Of a DNA stretch of 10,323 nt, positions 5,905 to 10,323 are shown one piece after another (position 1 is the stretch's first letter; each line of letters opens with the position of its first letter). Source of the stretch: an uncultured Desulfobacca sp. (GTDB taxonomy: Bacteria; Desulfobacterota; Desulfobaccia; Desulfobaccales; Desulfobaccaceae); NCBI GenBank assembly GCA_937958145.1, contig CALGOE010000279.1:1-10323 (forward strand). The letters run 5' to 3'. A model generated the notes under the pieces. It made no database searches, was not told where the DNA came from, and saw only the letters and a program-made list of their open reading frames with translations. Both the position numbers and the translations under genes were made by a program.

Positions 5905-6435
5905 TCAGGCCTCCAGCCACTCCTGCAGGCGGGGCAATTCTTCCTGATCCCAGGCCGGGGACAGGCGGACCTGTAAAAAGGCCCGAAAGAGGCCGTCCAG
6001 AATCTCGGAGACTGCCTCCACCTGATACATCTGGTCAAAAAAATACCCTTCCTGATCGTCCTCACCTTCCGGGAGGCCAGGGGCGTTTTTATTTTTCAGA
6101 CCTTTGATCTCCAGGGTGGCGGCCTTCAGGGTAAACTGCCATTCATCCTGACCCCGCTGCACTCGGAGTTGCATCTCTTCCGGGAGTTTGCCCTGGAGCA
6201 GTCCCAGGCGCGCCTCCCGGTGTTCGGAGTGGCTGCCCTGCAGCACCAGGGTTTCCCGGTACTCCCCATCGCCTGTTTCCAAAACCATCTTATCGCCGAT
6301 GGCGAGGTTGACCGGTTCCTGGCCGGGCACGGAGAGCAGGTTCTCACCGGTGCTTTCGCTCTGAAACCAGAGCCAGGCCAGGAACTCCCGGCCCAGGAAA
6401 CGATAAGCAAAGAGTAACTCTACCAGATCACGCAT
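5905..6435 (-). CDS. Unrecognised protein encoded next to RdgC (176 aa)
   Basis: The ATG (6433-6435) has AAGGA about 7 bases upstream; a longer open frame reaches 6741 but overlaps rdgC and lacks support. The protein starts MRDLVELLFAYRFLGREFLAWLWFQSE and has conserved-looking segments GDKMVLETGDGEYRETLVLQG, a basic/acidic middle and an acidic stretch GEDDQEG, then VEAVSEILDGLFRAFLQVRLSPAW near the end. No signal peptide, membrane helix, cysteine cluster or catalytic motif is seen. It follows rdgC by 88 bases in the same direction. I recall similar unnamed genes beside short rdgC in deltaproteobacteria, which suggests a functional link, possibly in RdgC action on DNA (inference). No function can be assigned. 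Confidence 0.85.
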   Translation of the reverse strand: MRDLVELLFAYRFLGREFLAWLWFQSESTGENLLSVPGQEPVNLAIGDKMVLETGDGEYRETLVLQGSHSEHREARLGLLQGKLPEEMQLRVQRGQDEWQFTLKAATLEIKGLKNKNAPGLPEGEDDQEGYFFDQMYQVEAVSEILDGLFRAFLQVRLSPAWDQEELPRLQEWLEA

Positions 6436-6523
6436 GATCAATCCTTTTTGCACAGAAGAGAGTGGACAAAAATCCCTTGGGACCAGCGGCACGGCATACG
6501 GAGGAACCCCCCGGCCGTCCTTA

Positions 6524-7144
6524 TCACCTGGCCGCCGGCAAGGCAAACACGGCCGGTTCCAGCAACTCCAATCTGTCCTGAGCCGCGGGATCGAGGATAT
6601 CCTGGGCCAAGGTATACGGAAAGAGAAGGTAAAGGTCCATCTCAAAGGTTTCCCGGAACAGGGTCTCGAAGATCTCCCGGATCTTCGGGCTGGTGGCAAA
6701 GAGCCAGAGGCGCTGGCGGGCCGGATGCCAGACCACATCAAAGAGGTTGGGCTGGGGCATCTGGCGGCGGAGGAGGTCCTGCAGCACCGTCTTTTTCATT
6801 TCCAGTTTCTGATGGCGGCTCAGGCGGCGGAATTTCTGCTGCTCCAGGAGGGCGCGTTCCGCCAGCAAAAGATGTTTGCGCAAAACCGCAGCCGGCACCT
6901 TGCGGGTGTCGACGCGCAAGGAAAAGGCCAGGTATTCGCCCTTGTGGGCCTGGCCCCCGCCAAAGGAGGTCTGCAGCAGATTATCCAATTCCACCCAGCC
7001 CCAGGCCTTTTCATCGGTCGTGTCGTCAATATCCCGGAAAAGAAAGGCCTGCAGCCGTTCATCCACCCAACTATAAAAATCAGCAGGAGTCTCACCCCGG
7101 ACAAAATAGCGGGTAAAACTCAGAGATTTGGCATAAACCCCCAT
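6524..7144 (-). CDS. rdgC: Short RdgC-like recombination-associated protein (206 aa)
   Basis: Residues 1-30 (MGVYAKSLSFTRYFV, then GETPADFYSWVDERL) and the segments EKAWGWVELDNLL, EYLAFSLRVDTRKVPAAVLRKH, LSRHQKLEMKKTVLQDLLRR and FDVVWHPARQRLWLFATSPKIREIFETLF match the deltaproteobacterial branch of the RdgC family. E. coli RdgC is about 300 aa and forms a ring dimer on double-stranded DNA that restrains RecA. This protein is about 100 residues shorter, so the C-terminal part is missing or has been replaced by the separate downstream gene (inference). AAAGGAG lies 6-7 bases before the ATG. It follows the rhomboid gene by 69 bases. Confidence 0.82.
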   Translation of the reverse strand: MGVYAKSLSFTRYFVRGETPADFYSWVDERLQAFLFRDIDDTTDEKAWGWVELDNLLQTSFGGGQAHKGEYLAFSLRVDTRKVPAAVLRKHLLLAERALLEQQKFRRLSRHQKLEMKKTVLQDLLRRQMPQPNLFDVVWHPARQRLWLFATSPKIREIFETLFRETFEMDLYLLFPYTLAQDILDPAAQDRLELLEPAVFALPAAR

Positions 7145-7213
7145 AGCGTGCTCCTTTCGTCAGCCACTACTATCTAACCAATATCGCCTGGCGGTGCAAG
7201 TGCTTTTCCGGAC

Positions 7214-7924
7214 TCAGCGGCGCCGGCTTTTCCTGCGGGGCGAGGCTTTTCTGGTCCGAGCCGCCGGGGCCGTGGCCGGCACAAAGAGTCCCACCGCAAG
7301 CAGACCGGTGAGAAACCCTCCCAGATGGGCAAACCAGGCCACCGGCCCGCCCTGGCGCAGGCCGTAGAATTGCAACAGCAGCCAGAAGCCCAGCCAGACA
7401 TAGGCCGGCACCGCCACAATCTGAAAACGCACCAGCAGATAGACGAGGGTCTGCACCGGGGCCTGGGGGTAGCGGATGAGATAGGCGCCCAGCAGGCCGG
7501 CAATGGCGCCGCTGGCCCCGATAATGGGCACCGACAACCGGCTGGCCACCAGGGCATGGATGAGGAGCGAAAAAAAGCCGCAGAAAAGGTAAAATCCCAG
7601 AAACCGCCAGTGACCCAGCTCATCTTCCAAAGCCTCGCCAAACACCCAGAGGAATAACAGATTGCCTATCAGGTGCACCCAGCCGGCGTGCAGAAAAAGG
7701 GAGGTGAACATGGTGGCCAGCAACTTCAGGGATTGCCATGAGCCAAAAAGCTTCACCTGGGACAGTTTCGCCGGTATGGCCCCACCCTGCCAGAAAAGCC
7801 TGAGGGTGGCGTCTTCTCCAAGCTGCAACTGGAAGAAAAAGATAATGAGGTTCAGGCCGATCAGGCCAAGGGTGGCGAAGGGCCAAGCCCGGCGGGAGGC
7901 CTGGCCGCGGATGGGAATGGCCAT
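7214..7924 (-). CDS. Rhomboid-family intramembrane serine protease (236 aa)
   Basis: The catalytic serine is Ser138 in IGASGAIAGLLGAY and its partner is His200 in WFAHLGGFLTG. HLIGN (His84, Asn88) in the second helix matches the oxyanion-side residues of GlpG (His150, Asn154). Hydrophobic segments near 15-33, 63-97, 107-127, 134-151, 157-187 and 194-215 fit the six-helix rhomboid core. The loop after helix 1 holds the LRLFWQGGAIPAKL type of segment. The C-terminal tail is very basic (RTRKASPRRKSRRR) and should lie in the cytoplasm. It cleaves membrane-protein segments within the bilayer; the substrate cannot be told from sequence. The ATG at 7922-7924 is preceded by AAGGGG at about 11 bases. 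It lies between the DUF89 and rdgC genes. Confidence 0.95.
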   Translation of the reverse strand: MAIPIRGQASRRAWPFATLGLIGLNLIIFFFQLQLGEDATLRLFWQGGAIPAKLSQVKLFGSWQSLKLLATMFTSLFLHAGWVHLIGNLLFLWVFGEALEDELGHWRFLGFYLFCGFFSLLIHALVASRLSVPIIGASGAIAGLLGAYLIRYPQAPVQTLVYLLVRFQIVAVPAYVWLGFWLLLQFYGLRQGGPVAWFAHLGGFLTGLLAVGLFVPATAPAARTRKASPRRKSRRR

Positions 7925-8026
7925 GGCGGCTTATCCCCTTGACTCGCAGGGCCGGCGGACCGAACGGCCGTGGCCGCTTTTCTGCACCATCTTGTCAGGC
8001 TTGGCGATCATGGAACAATGAAGGCC

Positions 8027-8884
8027 CTATCTGCCGGCCTGGCGCAGGACAAAGGCACCCAGGGGCACTCCCAGAGAGGCTGCCACGGGGGCACACTTGG
8101 CCTGCAACAGGAAAAAAAGACGCGCCTCCACACGATGGGCCAGGGTCTCGTAATGGCCCATGCCTTTGGCCACAATAACATCGGCTCGGGCAAACAGGGC
8201 TTGAAAATCCGGGCTGGTCAGGGCCAGTTCCAGTCCCACCGTGGCAGCGCCGGTATCCACCACCGGGGCCAGGGCGGCGGCCAGACCGGAGGCGGCCAAA
8301 TCCTCCCGGGTCAGATCATTCTGAATCGGACTCCCTTTGACCACATAGTATACCTGCCACCCCAGATCCCGCAAGAGATGCACCAGAGGCAGGTCAAAGA
8401 ACTGTTCGCCGGCGTTATCGGCCAGATAGAGGAGTAAACCCGGCTGGCCATGCAGACGCCGCCACCAGGCGTTTAGATCCGAGGCGGCAAAAATCACCGG
8501 CGAGACCATATCCTGGACCACGGCCGCAGTGTTCCGGAAGAAATCCAAGGCATTGCCGGCCGCGGCCAGGGCCAGCAGGTCGTCGGGCTGACGGGGCCGG
8601 CGCTGGAGCTGCTGGGCCGCCAGGGTCCGGGCCAGTTCAGTCTCCTGCTGTTTGCGGGCCCGAAAGGGATCCGGATTGCCCGTCACCTTTTTGATCACAG
8701 AATGGAACCTGTTGGCAATGACCGCGGGAATGGCCGCAGGGGAAAACTCGGCGGCCAAAACCGCTTCCGCCTGGCCGCGGGCGGCTGCTTGCAGGACCGG
8801 GTCAGCGGTGGCCTGCGCCACGGTCTGGTCAATGAGTCTGGTCAGACAGGCATAACATTCCTGCCGGATGGTCATGGGAGACAT
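8027..8884 (-). CDS. DUF89 / ARMT1-like damage-control phosphatase family protein (285 aa)
   Basis: The ATG (8882-8884) follows TGGGAT at close range; the open frame reaches a TTG at 9001, but the extra residues do not look like the family. An N-terminal pair C10-x2-C13 (QECYACL) is typical of the bacterial/archaeal DUF89 branch. AGNALDFF (109-116), ADNAGEQFFDLPL (155-167; Asp156, Asn157), VKGSPIQND (182-190; Asp190) and AKGMGHYET (239-247) are the metal- and phosphate-binding landmarks; QAKCAPVAASLGVPLG (261-276) closes the domain. The family comprises metal-dependent phosphatases proposed to remove damaged or harmful sugar-phosphate metabolites; the substrate here is not known. It is the first gene of the minus-strand run and diverges from tsaC. 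Confidence 0.92.
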   Translation of the reverse strand: MSPMTIRQECYACLTRLIDQTVAQATADPVLQAAARGQAEAVLAAEFSPAAIPAVIANRFHSVIKKVTGNPDPFRARKQQETELARTLAAQQLQRRPRQPDDLLALAAAGNALDFFRNTAAVVQDMVSPVIFAASDLNAWWRRLHGQPGLLLYLADNAGEQFFDLPLVHLLRDLGWQVYYVVKGSPIQNDLTREDLAASGLAAALAPVVDTGAATVGLELALTSPDFQALFARADVIVAKGMGHYETLAHRVEARLFFLLQAKCAPVAASLGVPLGAFVLRQAGR

Positions 8885-8957
8885 AATAATCCCAGGGCGC
8901 AGGCCGAAACCGGCGACGGTGGCGACAAGACGCCAGGCCGGCCCGGATAGTGAAAAG

Positions 8958-8972
8958 TTCGTTGCCAACGAA
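8958..8972. repeat. Small palindrome in the divergent spacer
   Basis: TTCGTT-GCC-AACGAA is a perfect 6-base inverted repeat with a 3-base centre. It lies about 75 bases upstream of the DUF89 start, where an operator could sit. It could equally be a small hairpin in the leader. No convincing sigma-70 promoter was found next to it. Confidence 0.35.
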
Positions 8973-8973
8973 A

Positions 8974-9032
8974 CAGGGGCGCCGCCTTGGGTCCCCCCCA
9001 ACCGTTTTATTGTGGCCTGTCAGGGGCGCCGC
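8974..9032. repeat. 12-base direct repeat in the divergent DUF89-tsaC spacer
   Basis: CAGGGGCGCCGC occurs at 8974-8985 and again at 9021-9032, start to start 47 bases. The two copies are in the same orientation and contain the palindrome GGCGCC. The 235-base spacer otherwise holds no gene. Spaced identical copies near divergent promoters suggest protein binding sites, but GC-rich chance identity is possible. Confidence 0.4.
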
Positions 9033-9119
9033 GTCAAGGGCTCTGGCGTTGTCGGGACTGCTGAGAAAAAACTGGCGCATGGTCTTGTCAAGGGAGGGGA
9101 CCAGAAGATAAGATGAGGC

Positions 9120-9752
9120 ATGGCTGAATTTCGGGTGTGGCAAGGGCCGCAGCATGACCAGGTTTTGCAGGAAACCGCCGCAGTCTTGGCCGCCGGGGGG
9201 TTGGTGGCCTGCCCCACCGAAACCTTCTATGCCCTGGCCGCCGACGCTCGCAACGAAGCGGCGCTGGCCCGTCTCTTGGCGGTAAAACAGCGCCCCAGCA
9301 CCAAGCCCCTGCTGGTCCTGATAGCCGATCGAGCCATGCTGACAAAAGTAGCCGCGGCCATACCGCCGTTAGCCGAGGCCCTCATGGCCCGGTTTTGGCC
9401 CGGGCCCCTCACCCTCATCCTGCCGGCCCGGCCTGATCTACCATTGCCGTTGACCGGCGGCAGCGGCACTATCGGCGTCCGCCAGCCGGGCTGGGCTCTG
9501 ACCCGCCGGTTGCTGGAAATTTTCGGTGGTCCCATCACCGGTACCAGTGCCAATCTCTCGGGTCAGGAGCCGCCGCTGACAGCCAAGCAGGTTCAGGCCG
9601 CCCTTGGCGCCAAGATTGATCTTATCGTGGCGGACGGCCCCTGTCCGGGGGGCCTGCCTTCGACGATCGTGGACGTGGCGCAGGCACCCGCCCGCCTGCT
9701 GCGGCCGGGAGCTATTGCGGCGGCCGAGCTGGCACCCTACCTAAGCCTTTGA
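9120..9752 (+). CDS. tsaC: TsaC/YrdC-type L-threonylcarbamoyladenylate synthase (210 aa)
   Basis: Makes threonylcarbamoyl-AMP from threonine, bicarbonate and ATP, the first step of the t6A modification at position 37 of ANN-decoding tRNAs. Family landmarks: GGLVACPTETFYALAADA (26-43), the KQRPSTKP stretch (Lys56, Arg58, Ser60, Lys62), FWPGPLTLIL (92-101), TIGVRQP (117-123), ITGTSANLSG (139-148) and PSTIVDV (180-186). It ends at about 210 aa with only a short tail, so it is a single-domain YrdC/TsaC-type protein rather than a two-domain Sua5. The start ATG (9120-9122) has GAGG only 1 base away and a better GGAGGGG 18 bases away, so the ribosome binding site is unusual. It is divergent from the DUF89 gene and 106 bases before the ROK kinase. 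Confidence 0.95.
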   Translation: MAEFRVWQGPQHDQVLQETAAVLAAGGLVACPTETFYALAADARNEAALARLLAVKQRPSTKPLLVLIADRAMLTKVAAAIPPLAEALMARFWPGPLTLILPARPDLPLPLTGGSGTIGVRQPGWALTRRLLEIFGGPITGTSANLSGQEPPLTAKQVQAALGAKIDLIVADGPCPGGLPSTIVDVAQAPARLLRPGAIAAAELAPYLSL

Positions 9753-9774
9753 TGGCAAAAATGTTGTTATGGGC

Positions 9775-9795
9775 GGGGGCAAGGTCTGTGCCCCC
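9775..9795 (+). repeat. GC hairpin between tsaC and the ROK kinase gene
   Basis: GGGGGC (9775-9780), loop AAGGTCTGT, GCCCCC (9790-9795). It lies 22 bases after the tsaC stop. The sequence after it is TCGTT, with no T-run, so termination would be weak at best. The following 9796-9842 contains CCCTAACCCCGG, similar in style to the element at 3239-3288. Confidence 0.4.
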
Positions 9796-9858
9796 TCGTT
9801 ACGACCCAGGTTTGGGGCCTTTCCCTAACCCCGGTCGGCAGGAAGGAGGTTGATGGCA

Positions 9859-10323
9859 ATGGCAGATTGCGTCATTGCGGTAGATCTGGGCGGGACCAAT
9901 CTGCGGCTGGCGTTGATCAACGCCGCCGGCGCGATCGTCTCCCGGCAGAGCCAGGCCACCGAGGCCGGTCGCGGCCTGGAGTCGTTGGTCCGTCGGCTGG
10001 CCGACGGCATCACCGCCCTCCCCCATCAGGCCGGACGGACGGCCGAAGACGTGGCGGCGGTGGGTCTGGGCATCCCCGGTCTGGTGGACCCGGACCAGGG
10101 CCTGGTGGTCAAGGCTCCCAACATCCCCGCCCTGGATGGTTTTCTTTTAGGTCCGGCCCTGCGCCGCCTGTTGCCCTGGCCGGTGGTCCTGGATAACGAC
10201 GCCAATCTCTTTGCCTGGGGGGAGGCGGCCTATGGCGCCGGCCGGGGGGAGCGCCATCTCCTGGGGATTACCTTGGGAACCGGCGTCGGCGGCGGGTTGG
10301 TCCTGGACGGCCGGCTCTGGCAC
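9859..10323 (+). CDS. ROK-family sugar kinase, glucokinase-like (partial, 3' end missing)
   Basis: 155 codons are present before the right edge. AAGGAGGT (9843-9850) is followed by two in-frame ATGs at 9853 and 9859. The spacing from GGAGG is 3 bases to the first and 9 to the second, so 9859 is preferred; the first would add Met-Ala. The N-terminus MADCVIAVDLGGTNLRLALI has the phosphate-binding DxGGTN motif (9-14). LGIPGLVD, KAPNIPAL (the N-P sugar-loop pattern), LDNDAN (catalytic Asp114) and ITLGTGVGGGLVLDG follow in ROK order. The CxCGxxGCxE zinc motif expected beyond this point lies outside the window. It likely phosphorylates glucose or another hexose using ATP; the exact sugar cannot be told from the visible part. 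It may be cotranscribed with tsaC (106-base gap). Confidence 0.92.
   Translation, partial: MADCVIAVDLGGTNLRLALINAAGAIVSRQSQATEAGRGLESLVRRLADGITALPHQAGRTAEDVAAVGLGIPGLVDPDQGLVVKAPNIPALDGFLLGPALRRLLPWPVVLDNDANLFAWGEAAYGAGRGERHLLGITLGTGVGGGLVLDGRLWH

Noticed and set aside
6434..7177. 247-aa plus-strand open frame
   Set aside because: Antisense to rdgC and covering its start and promoter side; no family resemblance.
8949..8966. TGGCAA-N5-TTTTCA on the minus strand as a second sigma-54 promoter before DUF89
   Set aside because: The invariant GC of the -12 element is missing.

Overview
The window is high-GC bacterial DNA. Its gene content suggests a deltaproteobacterial lineage (Desulfobacterota, Syntrophobacteria/Desulfobaccia-like). 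The pointers are paired GcvH-like proteins with an N-terminal Cys motif, a short RdgC with an unknown partner gene, a DUF3124 lipoprotein-like secreted protein, a ThiI-like PP-loop protein with a C-terminal NFACT-R-like region, and a DUF89 protein. This lineage call is inference from family recognition; no rRNA or species marker is present. I found no tRNA, rRNA, CRISPR, phage or transposase.

Left part (1-3098, all minus strand). A sensor histidine kinase (1725-3098) reads toward a rho-independent terminator (1493-1528). Immediately after it lies a near-perfect sigma-54 promoter (1477-1493) that should drive two genes: a GcvH-like protein (769-1410) and then a second, partial GcvH-like protein (1-661) that runs off the left edge. 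Both GcvH-like proteins have lost the lipoyl-lysine and share an RQGH loop in its place. The second also carries two copies of an identically spaced four-cysteine module (C-x12-C-x5-C-x2-C) before the H-like domain. This sigma-54-driven pair with an adjacent orphan kinase that has a Cys-rich sensor domain is the most interesting part of the window. It looks like a redox or metal-related signalling or metabolic module of unknown function.

Middle part (3356-8884, all minus strand, gaps of 4-102 bases). In transcription order the genes are: DUF89 protein, rhomboid protease, short RdgC, unknown RdgC-partner protein, MutM (Fpg) DNA glycosylase, DUF3124 secreted protein (its ribosome binding site lies in the end of mutM), and a PP-loop thiouridylase-like protein. 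This is a plausible long co-directional unit mixing DNA repair/recombination and housekeeping functions.

Right part (9120-10323, plus strand). Diverging from the DUF89 gene across a 235-base spacer are a TsaC/YrdC-type threonylcarbamoyl-AMP synthase and the start of a ROK-family sugar kinase (glucokinase-like), which is cut by the right edge. The intergenic spacers hold several hairpins and a 12-base direct repeat.
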